DNA of 44,209 nucleotides from JAJUFS01 sp964599565 (GCA_964599565.1 CAZRFE010000012.1:1-44209), one strand, 5' to 3'. Counted from the stretch's first letter, positions 8,877-17,237 are shown. Translations and numbers: made by a program. Notes: generated by a model not told the origin, from the sequence alone.

Positions 8877-8950
8877 TGGAGCGGGTGAAGGGAATCGAAC
8901 CCTCGTCAACTGCTTGGGAAGCAGTGGCTCTACCATTGAGCTACACCCGC
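8877..8950 (-). tRNA. tRNA-Gly (CCC) with encoded CCA
   Basis: A complete 74-nt cloverleaf on the minus strand: acceptor GCGGGTG/CACCCGC, D arm GCTC...GAGC, anticodon stem ACTGC/GCAGT with loop TTCCCAA (anticodon CCC), T arm GAGGG TTCGATT CCCTT, discriminator T and encoded CCA. It closely resembles E. coli glyU. It lies 48 nt upstream of the kinase gene on the same strand. Confidence 0.96.
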
Positions 8951-9014
8951 CCGGGCAGCGCTATTTAGCCATAACCCTGCGAAGCCCGCCAGCCAGCGGC
9001 GCACGCAACGATGT

Positions 9015-9020
9015 TACAAT
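9015..9020 (+). promoter_or_regulatory. Possible -10 box of thiSG-trmB
   Basis: TACAAT at 9015-9020 is a good -10 hexamer, but no convincing -35 box is seen. A start near 9027 leaves only about 22 nt of leader, too short for a TPP riboswitch. Confidence 0.3.
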
Positions 9021-9048
9021 CCGCGCTCCCCACGAAACCATCTTCACG

Positions 9049-9255
9049 ATGCAAGCGCTCATCAACGGAAAACCTGCCACCCTTGCCGATGGCATCACGG
9101 TCGCCGCGCTCGTCCAGGAGCTCGGGCTCGCCGGGCAGCGGATCGCCGTCGAACTCAACGGCGACATCCTGCCGCGCAGCCGCCACGCCGAAACGCACAT
9201 CACGGACGGCGACCGGCTCGAAATCGTGCACGCCATCGGCGGCGGACAGATCTGA
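9049..9255 (+). CDS. thiS: Thiamine biosynthesis sulfur carrier ThiS
   Basis: ThiS is the ubiquitin-fold carrier whose C-terminal Gly-Gly is adenylated by ThiF and converted to a thiocarboxylate that gives sulfur to ThiG. The 68-residue product matches the family throughout (VAALVQELGLAGQRIAVELN, PRSRHAETHITDGDRLEIV). The C terminus reads IVHAIGGGQI, so two or three residues follow the Gly-Gly, whereas many ThiS proteins end at GG or GGG. Start ATG at 9049. ThiG follows 28 nt downstream. Confidence 0.92.
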   Translation: MQALINGKPATLADGITVAALVQELGLAGQRIAVELNGDILPRSRHAETHITDGDRLEIVHAIGGGQI

Positions 9256-9283
9256 CCGGCAGGCAGGCCTTCGAGGAAACAAC

Positions 9284-10093
9284 ATGCAGACACTCGCAAA
9301 CAGCATGCCGCCCAGCGGCGACAGCCTGCGCATCGCAGGCCGCGAATACACCTCGCGCCTGCTCGTCGGCACGGGCAAGTACAAGGATCTTGAAGAAACG
9401 CGCGCGGCAACGCAGGCAAGCGGCGCGGAAATCGTGACGGTTGCCATCCGCCGCACGAACATCGGCCAGAATCCCGGCGAACCCAACCTTCTCGACGTAC
9501 TGCCGCCGGACCGCTACACCATCCTGCCGAACACCGCCGGCTGCTACACCGCAAAGGACGCCGTGCGCACCTGCCAGCTCGCGCGCGAACTGCTCGACGG
9601 CCATTCGCTCGTCAAGCTTGAAGTGCTCGGCGACGAGAAAACGCTTTTCCCCGATGTCACCGCAACGCTCGAAGCCGCCGAAACGCTCGTGAAGGACGGC
9701 TTCCAGGTGATGGTGTACACCTCGGACGACCCGATCATCGCGAAACGTCTCGAGGAAATCGGCTGCGTCGCCGTCATGCCGCTCGCAGCACCCATCGGCT
9801 CAGGGCTTGGCGTGCGCAACCCGTACAACATCATCGAGATCGTCGAGAACGCAACCGTGCCGATTCTTGTCGATGCCGGCGTCGGCACCGCATCCGACGC
9901 CGCCGTTGCCATGGAACTCGGTTGTGACGGCGTGCTGATGAACACCGCCATCGCCGCGGCGAAGAACCCCGTGCTCATGGCGTCCGCGATGAAGAAAGCC
10001 ATCGAAGCGGGGCGCGAAGCCTTCCTCGCCGGCCGCATGCCGCGCCGCCGTTACGCGAGCGCGTCATCGCCGCTGGACGGCACATTCTTTTAA
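9284..10093 (+). CDS. thiG: Thiazole synthase ThiG
   Basis: ThiG condenses 1-deoxy-xylulose 5-phosphate, dehydroglycine and ThiS-thiocarboxylate into the thiamine thiazole phosphate. The 269-residue TIM-barrel protein carries the Schiff-base lysine (Lys111 in HSLVKLEVLGD), PNTAGCYTA, the phosphate-binding GSGLGVRNP, and LVDAGVGTASDAA. The ATG at 9284 has GAGGAA 6 nt upstream; a later Met at 9305 is possible but lacks this. The iminoglycine source (thiO or thiH) and thiF are not in the window. trmB begins 2 nt after the stop, so the three genes are one transcript, an arrangement common in xanthomonads and pseudomonads. Confidence 0.95.
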   Translation: MQTLANSMPPSGDSLRIAGREYTSRLLVGTGKYKDLEETRAATQASGAEIVTVAIRRTNIGQNPGEPNLLDVLPPDRYTILPNTAGCYTAKDAVRTCQLARELLDGHSLVKLEVLGDEKTLFPDVTATLEAAETLVKDGFQVMVYTSDDPIIAKRLEEIGCVAVMPLAAPIGSGLGVRNPYNIIEIVENATVPILVDAGVGTASDAAVAMELGCDGVLMNTAIAAAKNPVLMASAMKKAIEAGREAFLAGRMPRRRYASASSPLDGTFF

Positions 10094-10095
10094 TA

Positions 10096-10794
10096 ATGAG
10101 TGACGCCCAACCTTTCCGGCGCATCCGCAGCTTCGTTCGCCGCGAAGGCCGGCTCACCCCCGGGCAGCAGCGCGCGCTCGACCGCTGGCTGCCCCAGTTC
10201 GGCATCCCGGAAAACGACACACCGCTGGATCTCGCCGCGCTCTTTGGCCGTGAAGCACCCGTGGTGCTTGAAATCGGTTTCGGCAACGGCGACACGCTCC
10301 TCGAACTCGCGCAAAAGCATCCGCAGTGGAACTTCATCGGCATCGAAGTCCACCGCCCCGGCGTCGGACACCTTTTGAAACATGCCGGTGACTCCGGCAT
10401 CACCAATCTGCGCGTCTCCAGCCGCGACGCCATCGAAGTTCTTGAAAGACAGATCCCCGATGCAAGTCTCCACCGCGTGCTTCTCTACTTCGCCGATCCC
10501 TGGCCAAAGAAGCGGCATCACAAGCGCCGCATCGTGCAACCGGAGTTCGTGAAACTCATCGCGCGCAAGCTTGAGCCCGGCGGCGAATTCCATCTCGCCA
10601 CGGACTGGGAAAACTACGCGGAACATATGCGCGACGTGCTGAACGCCGCGGAAGACTTCCAGAATCTCTCGCCGAGCGGCGATTACGTGCCGCGCCCCGC
10701 TGAACGCCCGCTCACGAAGTTCGAGCGTCGCGGCGAGAAGCTGGGGCATGGCGTGCGAGATTTGCTCTACCAGCGAAACAAGAACAGCGACTAG
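10096..10794 (+). CDS. trmB: tRNA (guanine-46-N7)-methyltransferase TrmB
   Basis: TrmB makes m7G46 in the tRNA variable loop using SAM. The 232-residue protein has the N-terminal RSFVRREGRLTPGQQ, the SAM loop VLEIGFGNGDTL, IGIEVHRPGVG, the catalytic-region hallmark LYFADPWPKKRHHKRR, and the C-terminal PLTKFERRGEKLGH that binds tRNA. It follows thiG by 2 nt, so translation is probably coupled. Confidence 0.95.
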   Translation: MSDAQPFRRIRSFVRREGRLTPGQQRALDRWLPQFGIPENDTPLDLAALFGREAPVVLEIGFGNGDTLLELAQKHPQWNFIGIEVHRPGVGHLLKHAGDSGITNLRVSSRDAIEVLERQIPDASLHRVLLYFADPWPKKRHHKRRIVQPEFVKLIARKLEPGGEFHLATDWENYAEHMRDVLNAAEDFQNLSPSGDYVPRPAERPLTKFERRGEKLGHGVRDLLYQRNKNSD

Positions 10795-10898
10795 CTCTCA
10801 CCTCTCCTATCTTCCGCCCATCCCCGATTGGCCGGGCATCCCGCGCTACCTACATTTCGCTCTCTCGTAAATGCCTGTAACCGACAGGGAGAGTTGAA

Positions 10899-13463
10899 AT
10901 GGAACGTGCGTATCTGTTTGCCACCTTGGTTTTTTTATGCGGCATCTGCTGGAACAACGCGAATGCTGCCCTTCCTTCTGATCTGGACATTCAATTTGGA
11001 GCCGGAGGCATTGTCGTCATTCCGAAGAATGGGACGCTTCCCGAATTCGTACAGGACCTCGCGGTCGCGCAGGACAACACCATTCTTGTACTGGTCGGAT
11101 TCACGAATGCGCCCGGCGTCAAGGTCGTGAAACTTGACGACATCGGCACAATTGATCCAGCGTTCCAGACATCTTCGATATCTGTCGATGGCGTCTATCT
11201 TCAAGGTCGCAAACTCGTAATCGAACCGGATGGAAAGATTCTGGTCGCGCTCTACTACAGTACTGGCAACGACAGAGATCTTGCGGTCGCCCGACTCAAC
11301 GCCGATGGCTCCATGGATGAAAGCTTTGGAACGCAGGGAATGGCGACAAGCGGCACGCCTATACAAAACAAGTTCGCGACTAATATCGCCAGGGCTGACA
11401 ACGGCGATATATATGTTCTCGGAGGACAGTCATCGGCCGTGTATCTCACCAGGTTCAACAGCGACGGAAGCGTGGATACGGAGTTTGCCAGCCAAGGCAA
11501 TTTCACATTCTCATCTCCATCAATGACGTTCAATCCCCAGCAGATTTTGATCGAAAACAATGACGTCTACATTGTCGGGTTATCAATTGAGAATCAGGTG
11601 CCGTACGGTTTCGTAATGAAGTTGACGCAAGATGGCGAGATAAACCCGAATTTCGCCGATTCAGGTCTCTATCTCAGACCCCAATCGTCCTTCCGGTCAG
11701 CACTCATTTCCACGGAGGGTGACCTACTCCTTGCAGGACAGACGACACTTTCTGAAGAAGAGCAGCGCGGACTTTTGGCGGCTCTGGATACATGGACGGG
11801 AGACCCGGCGGAGGCGTTCGACGGGCATAGCGACGCATTGCTGCATTTCGTAAGGGAGGCGCAATCCCTGCTTCTGCATTCGAGCAAGCTTATCGGTATT
11901 AGCCATTTTGGAAATATGGACGTGGTTGCTCGCTGGCACATGAGCGGCCTTCCGGATGGAAGCTTCAACGCGAATTCTGGCCTACAGGCGTATTCCCAAA
12001 TCATTCCCTACGGAAGTAACGGCGTATTGAGAATTCAGGGTAACAACCTCGTGCTCGGCGGTGCGACATTGAGCAATGCAGCCATAGTTGGACGCATGCT
12101 TGGAGCCGTCGCCCCCGACGCTGACGTAGAGCCTGACCCAGTTATATTCGATTCCGAGATATCGGCACCAAAATCTGTATTCGTCGTCAGCAACTCTGTG
12201 GTGATCACCGGAATAGACGATGGCAGCCCCATCTCAATAAAGGACGGAAAGTATGATGTTCTTTCCTCCGGAGAGTCTTGCCCCGAAAATATCGACGATT
12301 TCAACGACGAGCCCGCCGTAATATTCGCCGGCCAGATGCTGTGCGTTGGCCATGTTACGGCTACCACCCCCGTGACAGCGACAACAACCACTGTGATCAT
12401 CGGAACAAGCGAGTTCACGTTTACAAGCACTACCGACGCAACACCTGTTGACACTGATCCAGATTCATTTGATTTCGATGACGTTCAAAATGCGCAAGCA
12501 AGTTCAGAAATGACGTCCGGAGAAATCACCATCAGTGGCATCGATTCACCAGCAGATGTCTCGATCGACGGCGGCATGTACAGCGTTAACGATGGCGAGT
12601 TCACGGCAGCGGCTGGAACTGTCATAGACGGCGACAAAATACGCGTTCGCGTCGTGTCATCCGCCACACCTGGCGACACAGCATCCGCGACGCTCACCGT
12701 AGGAGCCATCAGCGGCACGTTCACTGTAACGACTGCAACAACAACTGATGGTGCGGATACTACACCCGACCCATTCAGCTTCACGGACAAAAACAACGAG
12801 AAAGCAAACACTGCTATCACATCAAACGTGATTACGGTAACGGGTATCGACGCGCCGACCTCGATTTCTGTGAGCGGAGGTCATTACCGGATCAATGACG
12901 GTGAGTTCACAGCAAACAGTGGGACGGTGAGCAATGGCGACGCGGTTGTTCTGCGCGTTACGTCCTCCGTGACGCCGGGTGGCGTCGCGGAAACGACGCT
13001 CACCATCGGCGGCGTCAGCGATACCTTCACGGTGACAACGGCGAACGCGCCCAGCACGCCGGACAAGACGCCAGACGCGTTCAGCTTCACGGATCAGAAG
13101 GATGTGAAGGCAAGCACCGCGATCACGTCGAACGTGATTACCGTGACGGGCATCGATGCGTCGACGGCCATTTCCATCACCGGCGGCGAGTACCGGATCA
13201 ATGGCGGTGCGTTCACGGCGGGCAGCGGTACCGTAAATGCCGGCGACAAGGTAGAGGTGCGCGTGATGTCATCCTCGACGGCTGGCGGCGCGGTGAGTGC
13301 GACGCTGACGATCGGTGGTGTAAGCGACACGTTCACGGTAACCACAAGGCAGGAAGGTCCTGCCGATCCGCAACCGAGCAACAGCGGTGGCGGCGGTCCA
13401 TTCTCCCCGGCGCTCCTTTTCGTCCTTTCGCTACTTTGCGTGCGAGGCGGAAGGCGCGCGTAA
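10899..13463 (+). CDS. Secreted delta-60/beta-propeller protein with tandem Ig-like repeats and a sorting tail
   Basis: An 854-residue protein of unknown function. The start ATG at 10899 has AGGGAGAG just upstream. Residues 1-24 are a signal peptide ending ANA-AL. Residues about 25-400 contain delta-60-type repeats (LDIQFGAGGIVVI, MDESFGTQGMATSG, PNFADSGLYL, LPDGSFNANSG), which form a beta-propeller. Four repeats of about 100 residues follow (about 412-516, 518-616, 617-720, 721-819); the first is divergent and has two Cys, the last two are nearly identical in places (TSNVITVTGID, TLTIGGVSDTFTVTT). The end (SNSGGGGPFSPALLF, hydrophobic stretch, then RGGRRA) has the Gly-rich/membrane/basic layout of GlyGly-CTERM-like sorting signals. 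The gene is visibly AT-richer than its neighbours, most strongly in the first three quarters, which suggests acquisition. No rhombosortase gene is nearby. Confidence 0.8.
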   Translation: MERAYLFATLVFLCGICWNNANAALPSDLDIQFGAGGIVVIPKNGTLPEFVQDLAVAQDNTILVLVGFTNAPGVKVVKLDDIGTIDPAFQTSSISVDGVYLQGRKLVIEPDGKILVALYYSTGNDRDLAVARLNADGSMDESFGTQGMATSGTPIQNKFATNIARADNGDIYVLGGQSSAVYLTRFNSDGSVDTEFASQGNFTFSSPSMTFNPQQILIENNDVYIVGLSIENQVPYGFVMKLTQDGEINPNFADSGLYLRPQSSFRSALISTEGDLLLAGQTTLSEEEQRGLLAALDTWTGDPAEAFDGHSDALLHFVREAQSLLLHSSKLIGISHFGNMDVVARWHMSGLPDGSFNANSGLQAYSQIIPYGSNGVLRIQGNNLVLGGATLSNAAIVGRMLGAVAPDADVEPDPVIFDSEISAPKSVFVVSNSVVITGIDDGSPISIKDGKYDVLSSGESCPENIDDFNDEPAVIFAGQMLCVGHVTATTPVTATTTTVIIGTSEFTFTSTTDATPVDTDPDSFDFDDVQNAQASSEMTSGEITISGIDSPADVSIDGGMYSVNDGEFTAAAGTVIDGDKIRVRVVSSATPGDTASATLTVGAISGTFTVTTATTTDGADTTPDPFSFTDKNNEKANTAITSNVITVTGIDAPTSISVSGGHYRINDGEFTANSGTVSNGDAVVLRVTSSVTPGGVAETTLTIGGVSDTFTVTTANAPSTPDKTPDAFSFTDQKDVKASTAITSNVITVTGIDASTAISITGGEYRINGGAFTAGSGTVNAGDKVEVRVMSSSTAGGAVSATLTIGGVSDTFTVTTRQEGPADPQPSNSGGGGPFSPALLFVLSLLCVRGGRRA
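12132..13346 (+). repeat. Four tandem ~300-bp coding repeats
   Basis: The units start near 12132, 12450, 12747 and 13062, each encoding about 100 residues of the pattern PD.FSFTD...ITSNVITVTGID...Y.INDGEFTA..GTV..GD...RV.SS...G...TLTIGG.SDTFTVTT. Units three and four share long near-identical stretches in the DNA; units one and two have drifted. They explain the repetitive DNA here without invoking a mobile element. Confidence 0.85.
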
Positions 13464-13516
13464 TGCTTTGAGCGTTCAATGCGCGGTCATGCCGCTTGAA
13501 ATGCGAACGATGAACG

Positions 13517-13548
13517 AGCCCCCGAACGTGATTCGGGGGCTTTTTTTT
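13517..13548 (+). terminator. Intrinsic terminator after the repeat-protein gene
   Basis: A perfect 10-bp stem AGCCCCCGAA (13517-13526) / TTCGGGGGCT (13532-13541) with loop CGTGA is followed by a run of eight T. It would end transcription of the plus-strand gene; it sits just beyond the convergent TonB receptor gene, for which it has no T-run. Confidence 0.93.
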
Positions 13549-13558
13549 GCAATGACGC

Positions 13559-15646
13559 TCAGAGCTGCAGCCGCAGGCCCGCGTAAACCGACGGGGGCGC
13601 ACCGGGATAGAGCACGCGTGCATTGGCTGCGGCGGTGTTGAGGACGCTCACGGTTGCGATGTAATCCTCATCAAGCAGGTTCCTCGCCTCCACGAACATT
13701 TCGATGAGATCGCCGATCCAGCCCGCACGCAGGCCCAGCAGTTGATGGCTGCCCACTTCATAGGTGTTGCTGAAATCCGCGAACCGTTCACCGACGACAT
13801 CGAATGTCGGGCCGATGTAGAAACCACTGGCGTGACGGTAAAGCACTTCGCCGCGCGCGAAGTAGCGGGGTGCGGCGGGCAGCGTCTTGTCGCCGTAAAC
13901 CGGATCGGAATCGAACGTGAATTCGTTCAGTGTCACGCTCAGCAGCGGCTCGATGCGGTGCGTGCCGCCGAGTGCAAGGCTCGCGCCCACCAGTGCCTCG
14001 ATGCCGGCATGGATCGTGCGATCGATGTTGGTCGTGAGCGTGTTGCCGGGTGCTCCGGGATCGTCCACGGAAAGAATCTCATCGCGAATCTCGGCGTAGT
14101 ACGCGGCGATGTCCCAGCGCCACTGGCTGTCATTTCCAAGCGAGACCTTGCCGCGCGCGCCGATCTCAAGCGCGGTGCCGCGCATGGCATCAAGCGGAAC
14201 GTCGCTTCCCCGCGCGTCGTCTTCGAGCTCGAAGGTTGTCGGCGCTTCAAACAGGCGGCTCGCGCTCGCGAACAGTTCGCTGTTTTCATCGAGCGCGTAG
14301 ATGACGCCCACGCGCGGATTCACGGCGGCGTAATCGCCGTGCGGGTTGCGGACGCTGCCATCGAACACGCTGGTGGTGCGCACCACGCGATCGGCATCGA
14401 CGATCTGCGCGCCGTAAACGAGTTTCCAGGCGGGTGCAAACTGCCAGCGATCAACCACATATGCTTCGAGGCTGTGCGCGTCGTTGCGGACATGCTCGGT
14501 CAGGCCGTTACGCCGGCCGGCGGCATTGCGATAGTTGCCGCCATCAACGGTGCCCTTGCCGTAATTGAAACCGGCGATCACATCGTGATCGCCCATGCGC
14601 AGGTTGTAGCGAAGCATCGCGCCGGTGTCGCGATGGTCCGTGTCGATCAGCAGGCTGAACACCTCGACGCCATCGATCACGATCGGCTCGACGATGGGGT
14701 GATACAGCGACTGCTCCTCGAAGGAGAGGCCAAGTTCGAGATCGCTGCGCGCATCGATCGTCCATGACGATTTCGCCGCCACGCGCGCAGCTTCCACGCG
14801 CTTCCCGTAATCGCCCGCAACTGCTGCGGCGGCGGCCTGGCCGGGATCGGCGTCGACTTCCGCGCGCGTGAGCGCGCCGGGCAGTTCCTGTTCGTTGTCA
14901 AGATAGGCGGCGTAGACGCGCGTTGTGATGTTGTCCGCATGCTGCCAGCCGAAGTTCGCGTGAAAACCTTCGCGGCGCTGCATGCTGTGATCGCGGTAGC
15001 CATCCCATGATTTCGTATCGAGCGTCAGCAGCGCATCGAACGTATCGAGCACAACGCCGCCGCTTGCACGCGCGTTGAGCGCGCCATGGCTTCCACCGCT
15101 CGTGAACAGGCTGAACGCTGGAACATCGCGCGCTGTCGGCGAGGTGAAGTCGATCGCGCCGCCGAGCGTGCTGGCGCCGTAGGTCAGCGCATTCGCACCG
15201 CGCGCGACGACCGCCGTCCGCGCACTCAGCGGATCGATGATGCGATTGTGATTGTTGCCATCGGCGGACGTGACGGGCAGGCCATCCTGCAGCAGCTTGA
15301 CGCCGTTCCTGTCGTAATCGGTGGCATCGAGATTGGAGCCGCGGCTGGAGAAGAACACTTCCTCCGAGCCTGCGCTGCTTTCCGACCAGACGCCCGGCAC
15401 GTAACGCAGCATGTCCGCGAGATTGCCCACCTGGCGCCGGTGCAGTTCTTCGCCGTCGACCAGGCTCACGCCGCCTGGAACCAGCGCACGCTGCAGCTCG
15501 CTTCGATCCTTGACGTGCTTGCCGTGCACGATGACGGCATCGAGTTCCGTTGTGTCTCCCGCGTGCGCCGCGTTCGGGACAAGCACGGCGATGGCCAGCG
15601 CGACGCCCGCGCCGAATGCGTTGCGATTCATCGGGTTCAGTTCCAT
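13559..15646 (-). CDS. FecA-like TonB-dependent outer-membrane receptor
   Basis: A 695-residue outer-membrane transporter, probably for a ferric chelate. It has a signal peptide (AHA-GD near residue 29), a plug domain with SLVDGEELHRRQVGNLADMLRYVPGV and the FecA-like stretch DYDRNGVKLLQDGLPVT then DGNNHNRIIDPLSAR, a TonB box candidate near ELDAVIVHG, and a 22-strand-type barrel ending in a beta strand with terminal Leu (YAGLRLQL). There is no N-terminal signalling (STN) domain, so it should not drive a FecIR-type system, and none is nearby. The start may be ATG 15646 or 15631. It follows the PepSY membrane protein by 18 nt in the same direction. Ferric dicitrate as ligand is suggested by similarity only. 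Confidence 0.87.
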   Translation of the reverse strand: MELNPMNRNAFGAGVALAIAVLVPNAAHAGDTTELDAVIVHGKHVKDRSELQRALVPGGVSLVDGEELHRRQVGNLADMLRYVPGVWSESSAGSEEVFFSSRGSNLDATDYDRNGVKLLQDGLPVTSADGNNHNRIIDPLSARTAVVARGANALTYGASTLGGAIDFTSPTARDVPAFSLFTSGGSHGALNARASGGVVLDTFDALLTLDTKSWDGYRDHSMQRREGFHANFGWQHADNITTRVYAAYLDNEQELPGALTRAEVDADPGQAAAAAVAGDYGKRVEAARVAAKSSWTIDARSDLELGLSFEEQSLYHPIVEPIVIDGVEVFSLLIDTDHRDTGAMLRYNLRMGDHDVIAGFNYGKGTVDGGNYRNAAGRRNGLTEHVRNDAHSLEAYVVDRWQFAPAWKLVYGAQIVDADRVVRTTSVFDGSVRNPHGDYAAVNPRVGVIYALDENSELFASASRLFEAPTTFELEDDARGSDVPLDAMRGTALEIGARGKVSLGNDSQWRWDIAAYYAEIRDEILSVDDPGAPGNTLTTNIDRTIHAGIEALVGASLALGGTHRIEPLLSVTLNEFTFDSDPVYGDKTLPAAPRYFARGEVLYRHASGFYIGPTFDVVGERFADFSNTYEVGSHQLLGLRAGWIGDLIEMFVEARNLLDEDYIATVSVLNTAAANARVLYPGAPPSVYAGLRLQL

Positions 15647-15664
15647 TTCCTGTTCGCGAGTGCG

Positions 15665-17124
15665 TTACGGCCGCGCGGTCAGCAGGCGGCCTGCCGCGCG
15701 ATCCATCAACGCGATGACAAGCACCGACAGGCCGAGCAGCGGCAAGACGATGCACAGCACCGCGCCCGTGGCGAGCACGGCTTTCGGATAGCGAATGTCA
15801 CGCTTCGGAGGTGCTGCGAGTCCGCCGTTCGGGCGGCGCCGGTACCAGCCGATGAAGCCGGTGACGGAAAGCCAGACGAGCGCTGTTGCCATCAGCGTGT
15901 TGAACACCTGGTTGGCGCGGCCGAAGAACGTGCCTTCGTGCAGGTCCACACCCAGCGCGACGAACTTCGCGAGCGCCGGGAAGTCATCCCAGGTGACGCG
16001 CGTCAGCACCGCGCCGGTNNNNNNNNNNNNNNNNNNNNNNNNNNNNNNNNNNNNNNNNNNNNNNNNNNNNNNNNNNNNNNNNNNNNNNNNNNNNNNNNNN
16101 NNNNNNNNNNNNNNNNNNACTTCGCGAGCGCCGGGAAGTCATCCCAGGTGACGCGCGTCAGCACCGCGCCGGTCTGAGCATCGAGCTGCAGCCAGACTTC
16201 GTCCGTCGCGCGCGCGTGATCGTCGCGCGCATTCACCGGTCCTGCGCCGCCCAGCTGCATCTCGATGGCGCCGTGCGCACCGGCGGCGCGTGCGCGCGCG
16301 AGCAGTTCATCGAGCGTGAGTCCCGCGTGCGCGTGCTCTGCGTGTTGCACGGCGGCGGCGGCGTCGGCCGGTGCGGCGGCGTGGTGATTGCTGGATGCGA
16401 AGAAGAATGCCGTTGGCGAAGGCTGGCCGAGCGCGCGTTCGATCGGCGGCAGCACGTTGCCGCCCCAGAATGTCGTCCACGGCAATGCGCTGAAGAGAAA
16501 GGCCAGCACGATGAGCGCGAACCAGGCGCCGACCGTCGCGTGAAGATCGCGCCAGAAAACGCGCGCACCCTGGCGCAGCCGGGGATAAAGCACGCCCGCC
16601 AGCCCGCGCGCGTACCGCGGCCACCACAGGTAGAGCCCGGTGAGCACCATCACGATCGCCCAGCTTGCGCCAAGCTCGAGCAGGTAACTGCCAAACGGAT
16701 TGATCGGCCAGCCGCCATGCAGGCCGCGGCTCAGCCCCGGGATCCAGCGCGTCGAATCGACGGCGCCGAGATATTCGCCCGAATGCGGATTCACGAACGC
16801 GGGAAAGGTGAGGCCGTTGTCGTCGCGAAAGAAGAAGATCGTCGAACGCTGCGGATCGTCGCTGGCTTCGATCGCCGCGAGCTGCGCGCGCGGGTGGTGC
16901 CGGAGCACGGCGGCGAGCTGCTCGTCGTATCCCACGCGGTGCACCGCCGGCGCAACGCGAACCAGCTCGCCATGTGCAAGCGCTGCAAGTTCGTTGTGCC
17001 ACAGGTAGAGCACGCCCGTGACCGACTGCCACAACACGAACGGAACGACGATGAGCGCCGCGAAGAAATGCCAGCGCCAGATGCGCATGTAAAGGCGCTG
17101 CGCGCTTGCCTCTTCTCGCTTCAC
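15665..17124 (-). CDS. PepSY-type (PiuB-like) inner-membrane protein, split by a false assembly gap
   Basis: PepSY-associated membrane proteins often sit beside siderophore receptors and several are ferric-chelate reductases. Segments seen: a TM helix at WRWHFFAALIVVPFVLWQSV, a PepSY-like region (PHSGEYLGAVDSTRWIPGL), a TM at LELGASWAIVMVLTGLYLWW, another at WFALIVLAFLFSALPW, a His-rich loop (HHAAA...HAEHAHAG), and C-terminal TMs. The GTG at 17124 has GGAG 6 nt upstream. As printed the frame is broken by 100 N (16019-16118) with a 55-bp duplicated flank. Removing 155 nt (one flank plus the N) joins ...DDFPALAK to FVALGVDLHEG in frame, giving a complete 434-residue protein. First gene of the operon with the TonB receptor. 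Confidence 0.85.
15964..16018. repeat. 55-bp direct repeat, left of the N-gap
   Basis: These 55 bases are identical to 16119-16173 on the other side of the N-run. They are a contig-end overlap rather than a biological duplication. Confidence 0.95.
16019..16118. other. Assembly gap of exactly 100 N
   Basis: A run of 100 N inside the PepSY gene. The length is a default scaffold gap size and the flanks overlap by 55 identical bases, so no sequence is probably missing. Confidence 0.97.
16119..16173. repeat. 55-bp direct repeat, right of the N-gap
   Basis: Second copy of 15964-16018. It begins right after the N-run. One of the two copies should be removed when the contigs are merged. Confidence 0.95.
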
Positions 17125-17185
17125 GGCGTTCTCCAGGCCGAATTCCCCGGCCCGCGATTCTAGCAACGTGAAGCCGCGCCCCGGC

Positions 17186-17202
17186 TGCGACAAATTGTCG
17201 CA
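17186..17202. promoter_or_regulatory. Perfect 17-bp palindrome, candidate RegA/PrrA-type operator
   Basis: TGCGACAA-A-TTGTCGCA lies in the 137-nt region between the divergent PepSY (start 17124) and kinase (start 17262) genes, about 60 nt from each start codon. It fits the GNGRC-N5-GNCGC layout remembered for RegR/RegA boxes. Using the -10 candidates TATAAT (17232-17237, plus) and TAGAAT (17157-17162, minus), it centres near -50 and -44 of the two promoters, a normal place for an activator. Which protein binds it is inference. Confidence 0.65.
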
Positions 17203-17218
17203 GCCCTTCCGGACAAGT

Positions 17219-17237
17219 AAGGTCCAGACCTTATAAT
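17219..17237 (+). promoter_or_regulatory. Promoter -10 box of the RegBA-like genes overlapped by a second palindrome
   Basis: A consensus TATAAT (17232-17237) lies 24 nt before the kinase GTG, with no good -35 box, as expected for an activator-dependent promoter. A 14-bp palindrome AAGGTC-CA-GACCTT (17219-17232) covers the spacer and touches the -10 box, a position suited to a repressor. Confidence 0.5.

Noticed and set aside
8951..9048. TPP riboswitch before thiS
   Set aside because: No THI-box sequence is seen and the likely leader is only about 22 nt.
12132..13346. CRISPR array or mobile repeat
   Set aside because: The ~300-bp units are in frame and encode protein repeats; there are no short spacers or cas genes.
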